This document shows positions 52,435 to 63,861 of a stretch of DNA of 64,000 bases, one piece after another. Origin of the DNA: Abyssalbus ytuae (GTDB taxonomy: Bacteria > Bacteroidota > Bacteroidia > Flavobacteriales > Flavobacteriaceae). Numbering within the stretch: the first letter of the stretch is position 1; each line of letters starts with the position of its first letter. A model generated the notes under the pieces. That model was not told the origin of the DNA, did not search any database, and was given only the letters and a program-made list of their open reading frames with translations. The position numbers and the translations under genes are program-made. The stretch covers positions 4,301,037-4,365,036 of the forward strand of contig NZ_CP094358.1 in the NCBI RefSeq assembly GCF_022807975.1, written 5' to 3'.

Positions 52435-53319
52435 TTAAGTTTCTTGTAAAACTGATATAAAACTATTTATCTTTTGTTTTAACCCGTTACTGGCGTTAAT
52501 TAAAGGAAGCCTTACATTACTTCTGCACATACCGTATTGTTCTAAAACTGCTTTAATACCAACAGGATTCCCTTCTTCAAAAATAAAATCAATCATGTTC
52601 ATTAACTGGTAGTGAGAATTTGCAGCTTCATCAATATTACCGGTTAATGCAGCCCTTACCATTCCTGAAAATTCCTTTGGAAAACCTTGCCCTATTACCG
52701 ATATAACTCCCGAACCACCTGCAAGTGTGATTGGAAGAGTTAGCATATCATCACCGGAGATAACAAGAAAATCTTTGGGCTTGTCTTTAAGAATCCGCAT
52801 TGCCTGCACCATGTCACCGGCAGCCTCTTTAACCCCAATTATATTATCTACATCTTTTGCTAGTCTTAATATGGTTTGTGGTAAAATATTAGAGGCTGTT
52901 CTGCCTGGAACATTGTATATAATAACAGGTTTTGTGGTTGCTGCAGCTATGGCTTTATAATGCTGATATATACCTTCCTGACTTGGTTTGTTATAGTAAG
53001 GTGACACCGATAAAATAGCATCAAAACCATCTAAATTGGTCGATTTTAATTCGCTAACTATTTCCGCAGTATTATTCCCTCCAATTCCTATTACCAGGGG
53101 AACCCTGTTCTTGTTTATTTTTATAATTGTTTGTTTTACAATTTCCTTTTCACTTTTAGTTAGTGTTGCTGTTTCAGCTGTAGTCCCTAAAACAACTATA
53201 TACTCTACTCCACCTTCAATTACATAATTTACCAATTTTTCCAAAGCATTTAAATCAATGCTTAAATCATCTTTAAAAGGTGTTACCAATGCCACACCTG
53301 TTCCTATAAACTTAGTCAT
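52435..53319 (-). CDS. dapA: 4-hydroxy-tetrahydrodipicolinate synthase
   Basis: A protein of 294 residues that condenses pyruvate and aspartate semialdehyde in the lysine/diaminopimelate pathway. The Schiff-base lysine is at K164 in [10 protein letters not shown], the catalytic tyrosine at Y135 in IIYNVPGRT, and [19 protein letters not shown] and [10 protein letters not shown] are the other family signatures. Length is normal. It starts 3 bases after the DUF6913 gene and is separated from bamD by about 100 bases with a new promoter. Confidence 0.95.
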   Translation of the reverse strand: MTKFIGTGVALVTPFKDDLSIDLNALEKLVNYVIEGGVEYIVVLGTTAETATLTKSEKEIVKQTIIKINKNRVPLVIGIGGNNTAEIVSELKSTNLDGFDAILSVSPYYNKPSQEGIYQHYKAIAAATTKPVIIYNVPGRTASNILPQTILRLAKDVDNIIGVKEAAGDMVQAMRILKDKPKDFLVISGDDMLTLPITLAGGSGVISVIGQGFPKEFSGMVRAALTGNIDEAANSHYQLMNMIDFIFEEGNPVGIKAVLEQYGMCRSNVRLPLINASNGLKQKINSFISVLQET

Positions 53320-53322
53320 ATA

Positions 53323-53853
53323 TTATTTTTTGTTTAGAATAGTCAAGTATTTTATCAATTCTTTTTTAAAATATTCAAAATCATTATTTTCAGAAGTTCC
53401 CGTAATCGTTAAATCATTAAATTCAGTATTCTTGTGCCCAAGCCCAACCCTGAAATTTGTTTTGGCCAATGAATTAATTAACCTTAGTGGCAAAATATTT
53501 TTTTCATAATAATTAATTACCAGATCATAGTGTTTTGTCAGGTAATGATTAACCTTAAAATTATTTATATGACCGTTCACTAACACGGAATTTTCTGAAA
53601 AAACAGGGATTGGATAATATTCAGCTTTATTTATCTTTTCTACATATCCAATGATCTTAAATTCCTCTTCTTCTATATTTAAGCCCTCAGCCAAACTATA
53701 TATTTGCTTAATATCCTTAAGAATTTCATAATTAACTAAAAATAAAGCACAAGGGGGGTTACTCCAGTGTAGATAAGATTCATTCCCCTTTTCCCTTAAT
53801 TTTTTTTTAATAATAGTATTAAGTGTTTTTTCTTTTATTGTCTTTAAAATCAT
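53323..53853 (-). CDS. DUF6913 family protein
   Basis: A protein of 176 residues, cytoplasmic by composition, matching my memory of the flavobacterial DUF6913 family (LHWSNPPCALFLVNYEILKD; LRLINSLAKTNFRVGLGHKN). The function is unknown. It lies 3 bases upstream of dapA and should be cotranscribed from a TAAATTTG promoter 20 bases before its start; this tight dapA linkage is common in the class. It is divergent from the 5'-nucleotidase pair. Confidence 0.8.
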   Translation of the reverse strand: MILKTIKEKTLNTIIKKKLREKGNESYLHWSNPPCALFLVNYEILKDIKQIYSLAEGLNIEEEEFKIIGYVEKINKAEYYPIPVFSENSVLVNGHINNFKVNHYLTKHYDLVINYYEKNILPLRLINSLAKTNFRVGLGHKNTEFNDLTITGTSENNDFEYFKKELIKYLTILNKK

Positions 53854-53872
53854 TTACCTTTACATTAAAATG

Positions 53873-53880
53873 CAAATTTA
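53873..53880 (-). promoter_or_regulatory. Promoter of the DUF6913-dapA operon
   Basis: Minus-strand TAAATTTG, an exact TAnnTTTG match, 20 bases before the ATG of the first gene. Confidence 0.5.
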
Positions 53881-53911
53881 TGCTTTTAAAACGCATTCAC
53901 GTATTAAAATT

Positions 53912-54682
53912 ATGAATCTTCTCTCTTACACAATAAAACATTTTGTTATATTCATAACATTATTTTTAATTTATTCTTGTGACAAACATCCCGATTATGT
54001 ATCTAAAATATCAGGTAAAGAAATACATATAACGGATTCTCTAAAGTCGGTTGACTCTATTGAAAATTTTATAAAACCCTACAGAAGCCACATCAATGAT
54101 GTTTTAGATGAAGCCCTGGCCTACTCGCCAGAAGCTTTGTCTAAATCGGACGGTGAACTAAATACGGCTATTGGAAATTTATTGGCTGATATTGTTATGG
54201 AACAAACAAATCCTGTCTTTAAAAGCAGGACCGGTAAAAATATCGATTTTGTATTACTTAACCATGGCGGCATCAGATCAATCATTTCAAAAGGTAATAT
54301 TACTACCAGAACTGCATACCAGGTAATGCCGTTTGAAAACAAAGTTGTAGTCGTAGAAATAACTACGGATAAATTACAAGAAATGATTAATTATCTGATT
54401 AAAAGCAACCGGGCACATCCGGTTAGTGGTATTAAAATTGTACTGAATGATAATAATTCTTTACAAAATGTTTTGGTTCAGGGCAAACCTATTGAAAAAG
54501 ATAAAACATATTTTGTTGCTACTTCCGATTATTTGTCTAATATGGGCGATAATATGACTTTCTTTTCAAATCCTGTCAGCATAACAGAAACTGATTATCT
54601 AATTAGGAATGAAATGATAGATTATTTTAAAAAGACAGACACAATTAAACCAATAATTGATGATCGTTTTATAAGACTTTAA
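53912..54682 (+). CDS. 5'-nucleotidase C-terminal domain lipoprotein
   Basis: A lipoprotein precursor of 256 residues; the lipobox LIYSC follows a hydrophobic stretch, Cys at about residue 24. The mature part is the C-terminal substrate-binding domain of UshA-type 5'-nucleotidases: LLADIVMEQTNPVF, VLLNHGGIRSIISKGNIT, the AYQVMPFENKVVVVEIT signature, and YFVATSDYLSNMGDNMTFF. The N-terminal metallophosphatase domain is missing but is encoded by the next gene 4 bases downstream. The frame extends to 53870, but the ATG at 53912 gives a clean lipoprotein signal. Confidence 0.88.
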   Translation: MNLLSYTIKHFVIFITLFLIYSCDKHPDYVSKISGKEIHITDSLKSVDSIENFIKPYRSHINDVLDEALAYSPEALSKSDGELNTAIGNLLADIVMEQTNPVFKSRTGKNIDFVLLNHGGIRSIISKGNITTRTAYQVMPFENKVVVVEITTDKLQEMINYLIKSNRAHPVSGIKIVLNDNNSLQNVLVQGKPIEKDKTYFVATSDYLSNMGDNMTFFSNPVSITETDYLIRNEMIDYFKKTDTIKPIIDDRFIRL

Positions 54683-54686
54683 TGTA

Positions 54687-55591
54687 ATGAAAAGAAGAAA
54701 TTTTATACAAAACACCATAGCAAGTTCCGCTTTTGTTTCCTTTGGAGGAATTACACTAAACGGATGCAAAACAAATTCAAAAAAACATATTACCATTTTA
54801 CATACTAATGACGTTCACAGCCATATTGATCCGTTTCCGGCTGATCATTCACGAAATCCCAACAAAGGTGGTATTGCAAGAAGAGCTTCTTTAATTGAAA
54901 ACATCCGAAAAGAAAACCCGAACACTTTACTATTGGATGCAGGTGATATTTTTCAGGGAACTCCTTATTTTAATTTTTATGGAGGAGAGCTTGAATTTAA
55001 ACTTATGAGCATGCTGAAATATGATGCTGCAACTATTGGAAATCATGATTTTGATAATGGAATTGAAGGATTATATGCCCAGTTGCCACATGCTAATTTT
55101 GAATTTCTTATTGCTAATTATGATTTTAGCAACACAATAATGGCTACACATACAAAGCCCTACAAAGTTTTTATTAAAGATGGAGTGAGAATAGGGGTAT
55201 TTGGAGTTGGAATTGAATTAGAAGGCCTGGTTACAAAGAAGTTATACAAAGAAACTGTTTATAATAACCCTGTAGAAATTGCCCAGGATGTAAGCAATAC
55301 TTTAAAAAATGAAGAAAACTGTGATTTGATTATATGCCTGTCGCATCTAGGTTATGAATATAAAAATGACCAAAAAGTATCTGATATACATCTGGCAAAG
55401 AATACCGAAAATATAGATCTTATTATTGGAGGGCATACCCATACTTTTATGGAAAAGCCTGTGATAGAAAACAACAGAAAAGGAAAAAAAGTTTTAATAA
55501 ATCAGGTTGGATGTTATGGCTTATTTTTAGGTAAAATTGATTTCTATTTTGACGGAACCAATAAATTTTCTGAAGAGACTACAATTACGGT

Positions 55592-55595
<4 letters not shown>
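54687..55595 (+). CDS. 5'-nucleotidase-type metallophosphatase (catalytic half)
   Basis: A protein of 302 residues with a Tat-like N-terminus (MKRRNFIQNTIASSAF and a following hydrophobic stretch) and a Cys at LNGC that could also serve as a lipobox. It is the calcineurin-like catalytic domain of UshA/5'-nucleotidase: HTNDVHSHID, LLDAGDIFQGT, TIGNHDFDNG, LSHLGYE and IIGGHTHTF supply the two-metal ligands. The C-terminal substrate domain is absent here and present in the gene 4 bases upstream. The two are probably a split periplasmic nucleotidase. Confidence 0.9.
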
Positions 55596-58311
<2,716 letters not shown>

Positions 58312-58319
58312 TTAAATAA

Positions 58320-58345
58320 AAAAGCAAACACAAGGATGTTTGCTT
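58320..58345 (-). terminator. Terminator of the small membrane protein gene
   Basis: Perfect 10-bp stem AAAGCAAACA / TGTTTGCTTT with a 6-base loop; on the minus strand it is followed by a T-rich tail. It lies 30 bases beyond the stop of the 68-residue gene and upstream of ligA. Confidence 0.78.
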
Positions 58346-58374
58346 TATATGTATATTTTTGGGGCAAGGGGGGA

Positions 58375-58581
58375 TTACAACCTTGCAACTATTTTTGAGA
58401 ACGGTTTAATGAGATGACTCATAATAAGGACGGTAACCAAAAATGACATAGTAATTTTAAACAAATCAAAATCCTTAAAAAAATCAACATACAATAAAAT
58501 CATTACAGAAATACAGCTTGTAATTATTGCTAATGGTAAAGATTTTAAAAGATCCTGAAGGTATTGTTTAAATAATTTCAT
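58375..58581 (-). CDS. Small membrane protein with two helices
   Basis: A protein of 68 residues with two predicted transmembrane helices (about 16-32 and 43-60), a basic N-terminus (MKLFKQYLQDLLK) and a basic end (KPFSKIVARL). The family is not recognised, although small two-helix proteins of this type are common near ligA in flavobacteria. Its own terminator just downstream supports a real, separately transcribed gene. No function can be proposed. Confidence 0.6.
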   Translation of the reverse strand: MKLFKQYLQDLLKSLPLAIITSCISVMILLYVDFFKDFDLFKITMSFLVTVLIMSHLIKPFSKIVARL

Positions 58582-58750
58582 AATATTCGGTTAAGTTTTT
58601 AATTGTTGGGACAAAAAAAAGTAACTCTTCAATGTTTGCCAAATATATACAATTGACGTTAAAATGTATAATTTTATCGATAAAAAACATCTTTTTTATT
58701 GAAAAATCAATAATCAAGATATTTTTTTAATAAAAAAAAGAATTTTCCCA

Positions 58751-59332
58751 CTATAAATGAGATTTTTTTATCCACTTAGGCACAATTGACGGTTTGTAGT
58801 TTTTCATTTTATTTAAAAGATTATCAATATTATCATCAATTAATAACATCCTGTAATTTTCTTCTTTTAAAAAACCTTTTTCAACCATTGTCTTTATCAT
58901 ACTTATTAAATCATTATAAAAACCATTTATATTTAGTATTCCTATGGGTTTTTGATGTAGTCCTAATTGAGCCCAGGTAATCATTTCAAATAATTCTTCC
59001 AATGTACCATATCCTCCCGGAAGAGTTATTATTGCATCTGAAAGCTCGTGCATTAAAAGTTTTCTTTCATGCATATTATCGGTAGTATATAGTTGAGTAA
59101 GACCGGTATGTACCAGTTCTTTTTTCTTCAAAAATTCTGGGATAACACCAATTGCTTTACCTCCATTTTTTAAAATCCCTTCTGCAACTTTACCCATAAT
59201 ACCTATTTTTGCTGCACCGTATACCAAGCTTATCTTTTCTTCTGCCAGCTTTTCTCCTAATTTATACGCCAAAGTGATAATATCATTATCAAAACCATCG
59301 CTACTACCACAAAATACTACTATATTTTTCAT
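58751..59332 (-). CDS. LOG family protein (TIGR00730, cytokinin-riboside hydrolase-like)
   Basis: A protein of 193 residues with a Rossmann-like fold. The LOG family motif PGGYGTLEE is at about 104-112, preceded by the conserved Arg-Lys in HERKLLMHE; the N-terminus IVVFCGSSDG and LVYGAAKIGIMG bind the nucleotide. Family members hydrolyse nucleoside 5'-monophosphates to base and ribose-5-phosphate; in plants and some bacteria this releases cytokinins. The bacterial role is likely purine/pyrimidine nucleotide cleavage. It is 2 bases downstream of prmC on the same strand. Confidence 0.9.
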   Translation of the reverse strand: MKNIVVFCGSSDGFDNDIITLAYKLGEKLAEEKISLVYGAAKIGIMGKVAEGILKNGGKAIGVIPEFLKKKELVHTGLTQLYTTDNMHERKLLMHELSDAIITLPGGYGTLEELFEMITWAQLGLHQKPIGILNINGFYNDLISMIKTMVEKGFLKEENYRMLLIDDNIDNLLNKMKNYKPSIVPKWIKKSHL

Positions 59333-59334
59333 TA

Positions 59335-60189
59335 TTAAATTTTTGTTCCTTTTATAATCCTGTTATTATCATAAACATCTTTTATCACTTCTACATCTTT
59401 AAAATTTAACTTTTCTAATAAGTTTTTTGTTTCCTCACCAAGATATTGATTTATTTCAAAATAGATTTTACCTCCTTTTTTTAAATTTTTTGTAGCTAGT
59501 ACAGCTATTTTATCATAAAAAATCAAGGGATCATCATCTTCTACAAACAATGCCAGGTGGGGTTCATAATTAACAACATTATTTTTCATTTCACATTTCT
59601 CTTTTTTTCTCACATAAGGCGGATTGGATACAATTATGTCAAAAAAATCAGGCAACTCTTCAGTATTCAGAATATCCATTTTGAAAAATTCTACTTGTAC
59701 ATTATTTATTGCAGCATTTTTTTTTGCAAGTTTTAATGCCTCATCCGAAATGTCTATGGCATATACCCTGGCAGTTTGTATCTTTTTAGCCAGTGATACG
59801 GCTATACATCCACTTCCTGTCCCTATATCTAAAATTTTACTTCCAGTTAAAGGACTTTTTCTTTGCTCCCTGATTATTAAATTGACCAATTCTTCTGTTT
59901 CAGGCCGGGGAATAAGTACATGATTATTTACTATAAAATCCAATCCTGAAAAAGGGGCCTTCCCAATTATTTGTTGTATTGGCTTCTCTTTTTTTAATTG
60001 AATTATAGCATCTTGAAATTGTTTTTCTATTTGTTTTTCTATTTCAGTATCCTTATTGAGAATAAATTGATGGGGTTTTAATCCTAAATATTCTTCCGAT
60101 AATAATCTAAAAAAACTTTCCACCTCTTCTTTATTATATGTAGCGGTTAATTCTGTATAACACATTTTTTTTATATCAGCTAATGTCAT
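59335..60189 (-). CDS. prmC: Peptide chain release factor N5-glutamine methyltransferase
   Basis: A protein of 284 residues that methylates the GGQ glutamine of release factors RF1 and RF2 with SAM. It shows the N-terminal helical domain, HVLIPRPETEELV (about 90-102), the SAM motif ILDIGTGSGCIA (about 119-130), and the catalytic NPPYV (189-193). The frame begins at 60204, but the ATG at 60189 (MTLADIKKM) gives the family's usual start. It is divergent from ribD, and the LOG-type gene follows after 2 bases. The release-factor gene is not adjacent. Confidence 0.94.
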   Translation of the reverse strand: MTLADIKKMCYTELTATYNKEEVESFFRLLSEEYLGLKPHQFILNKDTEIEKQIEKQFQDAIIQLKKEKPIQQIIGKAPFSGLDFIVNNHVLIPRPETEELVNLIIREQRKSPLTGSKILDIGTGSGCIAVSLAKKIQTARVYAIDISDEALKLAKKNAAINNVQVEFFKMDILNTEELPDFFDIIVSNPPYVRKKEKCEMKNNVVNYEPHLALFVEDDDPLIFYDKIAVLATKNLKKGGKIYFEINQYLGEETKNLLEKLNFKDVEVIKDVYDNNRIIKGTKI

Positions 60190-60243
60190 GAAATAGTAAT
60201 TCAAATTATAGGGGAAGAAAGTAAATATTTACCATTAAGTATT

Positions 60244-60251
60244 TATTTTTG
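60244..60251 (+). promoter_or_regulatory. ribD promoter element
   Basis: TATTTTTG, an exact TAnnTTTG match, ends 5 bases before the GTG start of ribD, implying a message with almost no leader. Confidence 0.6.
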
Positions 60252-60256
60252 CGAAG

Positions 60257-61303
60257 GTGAATTTACACGAAAAATATATATTACGCTGCATTCAACTTGC
60301 TAAAAATGCTTTAGGCACTTCTTTTCCCAACCCACGGGTGGGGTGTGTTATAGTACACAATGGTAAAATTATTGCAGAAGGTTATACCAGTGCATATGGT
60401 GACAATCATGCCGAGGTAAATGCTATTAACGCTGTAAAAGATAAATCGGTTTTACAAAATTCTACTCTGTATGTAACATTAGAACCCTGTTCTCATTATG
60501 GCAAAACCCCGCCTTGTTCTGATTTAATTGTTAAACATAAAATTCCAAATGTTGTTATAGGCACATTAGATATAAATGACAAAGTATCAGGACGTGGAGT
60601 GAAAAAATTAAAGGAATCCGGATGCAATGTTATAGTAGGTATTTTAGAATATGAATGCAAAGAACATCATAAACATTTTTTAATTTATCAAAGAGAAAAA
60701 AGGCCTTATGTTATACTAAAATGGGCTCAAAGTAAAGATGGCTACATAAGCCCGTCTGATAAAAAAGAAAAAAAACCGGTTTGGATAACCAATCAATATT
60801 CAAGGCTCATGACTCATAAATGGAGAAGCGAAGAACAGGCCATACTTGTAGGTACAACTACCGTTTTTGATGATAATCCTAAATTGAATACACGGGATTG
60901 GCACGGTAAATCACCGGTAAGGATAATTATTGACAGAAAACTAAAAATTCCAAAAGATTCGGCAGTGTTTAACAACAGTGCCAAAACAATAGTTATTTGT
61001 GATCATAATGAAAATAAAAACATTCGCAATCATATAGCAATAGAGAGGATTGACTTTACTAAAAATATTGCACATCAAATATGCAAGGTTATTTTTAAAC
61101 ATGAATTAATGAGCGTAATTATAGAAGGGGGTACAAAAACACTGCAAACCTTTATTGATGAAAACTTATGGGATGAAGCCAGGGTATTTAAAGGCAATAC
61201 GGTATTAAACAACGGAACCAAAGCTCCTGTTATATCAGGAAAAGTTTTTAATACGTTTAGTATTTTAAGTGATACACTTACTATTTATTATAAAAATGAT
61301 TAA
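60257..61303 (+). CDS. ribD: Bifunctional riboflavin deaminase/reductase RibD
   Basis: A riboflavin-synthesis enzyme of 348 residues. The N-terminal deaminase (about 1-145) has the zinc site H51-A-E53 in DNHAEVNAI and Cys78/Cys87 in EPCSHYGKTPPC. The C-terminal reductase (about 150-348) has VILKWAQSKDGYIS, ILVGTTTVFDDNPKLNTRD and MSVIIEGGTKTLQTFID. It converts the GTP-derived pyrimidine to the ribitylamino product with NADPH. The start is GTG at 60257, giving the normal N-terminus (NLHEKYILRC). It overlaps the HAD gene by 8 bases. Confidence 0.95.
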   Translation: MNLHEKYILRCIQLAKNALGTSFPNPRVGCVIVHNGKIIAEGYTSAYGDNHAEVNAINAVKDKSVLQNSTLYVTLEPCSHYGKTPPCSDLIVKHKIPNVVIGTLDINDKVSGRGVKKLKESGCNVIVGILEYECKEHHKHFLIYQREKRPYVILKWAQSKDGYISPSDKKEKKPVWITNQYSRLMTHKWRSEEQAILVGTTTVFDDNPKLNTRDWHGKSPVRIIIDRKLKIPKDSAVFNNSAKTIVICDHNENKNIRNHIAIERIDFTKNIAHQICKVIFKHELMSVIIEGGTKTLQTFIDENLWDEARVFKGNTVLNNGTKAPVISGKVFNTFSILSDTLTIYYKND

Positions 61304-61910
61304 AAATATAATTTTTGATTTCGGGGATATCTTTATTAATCTGGATAAGCCGGCTACGGTACGTTTATTGTCTGAAAAATTCGGTAATTTCACGGTAACG
61401 GATGAAATGATGAAGATCAATGAAGATTATGAAAAAGGGTTAATCACCTCTTTTCAATTTGTAGATTATTATAATTCTATTTTTCCGGATGCACAAAAAA
61501 GTGAATTGATGAAAGCCTGGAATGCCATTTTGTTAGATTTTCCGGAATATCGTCTCAAATTCATTGAAAACTTAGCCAGTAAAAACAAATACAGATTATT
61601 TTTGCTAAGCAACACTAATGAAATTCACATTCATTACGTTAAAGAATCAATGACATCTTTACGCTTTAACCGTTTTAAAAAGTGTTTCGAAAAATTTTAT
61701 CTTTCTTATGAAATCAATTTACGAAAACCTGATACAGAAATTTATAAATTTGTTCTTTCCCAAAATAATTTGAAAGCTGATGAATGCCTTTTCATTGATG
61801 ACACCCCAGAAAATACTCTTTCAGCTTCCCAATTAGGAATTAAAACATGGACGTTAATACCGGGAGAACAAGATATTGTTAACATTTTTAATCAAAATTT
61901 CAACTTTTGA
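61296..61910 (+). CDS. HAD-IA family phosphatase (YihX-like)
   Basis: A cytoplasmic HAD-superfamily hydrolase of 204 residues. Motif I is IIFDFGDIFINLD; the nucleophile Asp is followed by Phe-Gly, as is usual for the YihX branch, which lacks the second Asp of the classical DxD. Motif II is LFLLSNTNEIH, motif III includes the Lys of INLRKPDTEIY, and motif IV is CLFIDDTPEN. The frame extends to 61269, but the ATG at 61296, overlapping the end of ribD by 8 bases, gives the correct N-terminus. The substrate is unknown; with ribD upstream, the riboflavin-intermediate phosphatase step is possible. Confidence 0.9.
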   Translation: MIKNIIFDFGDIFINLDKPATVRLLSEKFGNFTVTDEMMKINEDYEKGLITSFQFVDYYNSIFPDAQKSELMKAWNAILLDFPEYRLKFIENLASKNKYRLFLLSNTNEIHIHYVKESMTSLRFNRFKKCFEKFYLSYEINLRKPDTEIYKFVLSQNNLKADECLFIDDTPENTLSASQLGIKTWTLIPGEQDIVNIFNQNFNF

Positions 61911-62770
61911 CATCTTTAATTTTTAGTGTATTACTTTCTACTTTATTGTTTGTAATATTTAAATTGTTTGCTAAATACAATATAAATGTGTTACAGGCAA
62001 TTGTGGTTAATTACATAGTAGCCTGTGTATTTGGTTTGATTTTATATCCGGAATCCTATTCGATTAGTGATATTCCTGCCAGACCTTGGTTTATGGGAGC
62101 TTTCCTTCTGGGTTTCTTGTTTATAAGTGTTTTTAACATAATGGCAGCCACCTCGCAAAAAAATGGTCTTTCAGTAGCATCAGTTGCCGGAAAAATGTCA
62201 GTGGTCATACCCATAATTTTTGGAGTGATAATTTATTCGGAACAATTGGGTATTATCAAAATTGCAGGAATTATACTGGCATTAATAGCTGTTTATCTGG
62301 TATCGGTTAAAGAAGGTGGTATTCATATTAAAAAAAATCAATTAATATACCCGGTCCTTCTTTTTCTTGGCTCCGGTATTATAGATACCAGCTTAAAATA
62401 TTTTGAAACTAATTATGTAGGAAAGAATGAAATACCTTTATTTTCTGCTACTATTTTTGCTTTTGCAGCTATTGCCGGGATAATTATTTTAGCATATAAA
62501 GTGTTTGTTAAAAATGAATTAATAACCTTAAAAAATATTCTCGGAGGTATTTGTTTAGGAATATTTAATTACTATTCCATTTATTACCTCATAAAAGCAT
62601 TACGCAGTGATTCTTTAAACAGTGCTGCAGTGTTCACAATCAATAATGTTGCAATAGTAATGTTAACCACTATCGTAGGTATTTTACTTTTCAGGGAAAA
62701 ATTAATCCCTAAAAACTGGGTAGGTATTTTTATAGCGGTAATCAGTATAGTTTTAGTAGCATTTTCCTAA
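61907..62770 (+). CDS. EamA-type (DMT superfamily) transporter
   Basis: An inner-membrane protein of 287 residues with about ten transmembrane helices arranged as two EamA repeats (LLSTLLFVIFKLFAKYNINV and the first half to about 140; then a second half from KNQLIYPVLLFLGSGIIDTS). Features such as VASVAGKMSVVIPIIFGVII and VGILLFREKLIPKNWVGIFI are typical of drug/metabolite exporters. The substrate is unknown. The start is TTG at 61907, inside the stop of the HAD gene (TTGA), a coupled arrangement; no ATG occurs before the first helix. Confidence 0.85.
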   Translation: MTSLIFSVLLSTLLFVIFKLFAKYNINVLQAIVVNYIVACVFGLILYPESYSISDIPARPWFMGAFLLGFLFISVFNIMAATSQKNGLSVASVAGKMSVVIPIIFGVIIYSEQLGIIKIAGIILALIAVYLVSVKEGGIHIKKNQLIYPVLLFLGSGIIDTSLKYFETNYVGKNEIPLFSATIFAFAAIAGIIILAYKVFVKNELITLKNILGGICLGIFNYYSIYYLIKALRSDSLNSAAVFTINNVAIVMLTTIVGILLFREKLIPKNWVGIFIAVISIVLVAFS

Positions 62771-62779
62771 ATAATTATT

Positions 62780-63388
62780 GTGAAAGAAATTGATATATAT
62801 AAAACAATTTTACATCCTTCACCAGAAGTTATTTATAAGGACAAAAACAGCAAATTTTTAGGGTATGCTTTTCCTGTCACCAATGAAGAACAAATAAAGG
62901 AGTATATTGAATCCTTAAAAAAGAGACATCACTCTGCCCGTCATTGGTGTTATGCCTGGCAACTGGGTACCGAAAATAAATTATACAGGGCAAACGATGA
63001 CGGAGAACCTAATAATTCTGCCGGACAACCAATTTTCGGACAAATACAATCCCATGAACTTACAAATATACTAATAGTAGTAGTACGATATTTTGGAGGA
63101 GTTAAACTTGGAGTGGGGGGGCTTATTACTGCCTATAAAACAGCAGCCCAATTGGCTGTAGAGGCATCAAAGATTGTTGAAAAGACTATCGAAAAAGAAT
63201 TAATAATAGCTTTTGATTATGACAACATGAATAAAGTTATGAGAATAATAAAAGAAAACAATCTGAATATAATTAAACAAAATTTTGAAATAAAATGTGA
63301 AATAATCCTTTCCGTTCGAAAAAAAGATGCTACTACCATATTCAACCTCTTTAATTCAGCTTATAAAATTACTGTAAAATGGTTATAG
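62780..63388 (+). CDS. YigZ/IMPACT family protein
   Basis: A protein of 202 residues. The N-terminal UPF0029/IMPACT domain (about 1-125) has KNSKFLGYAFPV, RHWCYAWQLG, DDGEPNNSAGQPIFGQI and VVVRYFGGVKLGVGGLI; the C-terminal domain (about 135-200) is EF-G domain-like. Eukaryotic IMPACT regulates translation through GCN1, and bacterial YigZ is thought to bind nucleic acid or ribosomes; the precise role is unknown. The start is GTG at 62780, which gives the family's normal N-terminus. It is the last gene of the ribD-HAD-EamA-YigZ operon. Confidence 0.9.
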   Translation: MKEIDIYKTILHPSPEVIYKDKNSKFLGYAFPVTNEEQIKEYIESLKKRHHSARHWCYAWQLGTENKLYRANDDGEPNNSAGQPIFGQIQSHELTNILIVVVRYFGGVKLGVGGLITAYKTAAQLAVEASKIVEKTIEKELIIAFDYDNMNKVMRIIKENNLNIIKQNFEIKCEIILSVRKKDATTIFNLFNSAYKITVKWL

Positions 63389-63389
63389 A

Positions 63390-63800
63390 TTATAACTGTT
63401 TTATAGCAATCTTTTCTAATATGTAATCCGGACATTTCATTGGTTTTTTAGTTTTCATATTGATAAATGCCAAAACAGTATTTGCAGATGCAATTAACTC
63501 TCCTTTTTCATTCCAAATTTCATAATAAAATTCAATCTTCACACCCGGCATTTTAACCAATTGAGTTTTTACTTTAAGAACCTCATCATATAAGGCTGAC
63601 TTTTTGTAATTTATACTTAATGAAATGACTGGTAGCATTACTCCGTTTTCTTCCATTAATTTATAAGAAACACCTAAATTTCTTAACCACTCAGTCCTTG
63701 CTACCTCAAGGTATTGTGGGTAATTTCCATGATATACCACCCCCATTTGATCAGTTTCCCCATACCTAACTCTTATATCGATTTCATTCTTTTTTTTCAT
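63390..63800 (-). CDS. Acyl-CoA thioesterase (YbgC-like, 4HBT)
   Basis: A protein of 136 residues of the hot-dog thioesterase fold. The signature is IRVRYGETDQMGVVYHGNYPQYLEVARTEW in pieces: RYGETDQMGVVYHGNY with the catalytic Asp/His region, and YLEVARTEWL after it. It probably hydrolyses short acyl-CoA thioesters in the cytoplasm. It converges with the YigZ-type gene (one base between them) and reads away from the right-hand end, where I expect dnaA on the other strand; this neighbour order is common in Flavobacteriia. Confidence 0.9.
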   Translation of the reverse strand: MKKKNEIDIRVRYGETDQMGVVYHGNYPQYLEVARTEWLRNLGVSYKLMEENGVMLPVISLSINYKKSALYDEVLKVKTQLVKMPGVKIEFYYEIWNEKGELIASANTVLAFINMKTKKPMKCPDYILEKIAIKQL

Positions 63801-63812
63801 TTTTTATTCGTA

Positions 63813-63861
63813 TTTTGCATGTTAACTTAATGTGAAGTTAACGTCAACAAAACATGCAAAA
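63813..63861. repeat. Nested inverted repeats in the presumed dnaA upstream region
   Basis: The outer arms TTTTGCATGTT (63813-63823) and AACATGCAAAA (63851-63861) pair perfectly over 11 bp. The inner arms GTTAACTT (63821-63828) and AAGTTAAC (63835-63842) pair over 8 bp. The two structures share three bases and exclude each other in part. No TTATCCACA DnaA box was found in the last 200 bases. Confidence 0.65.
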
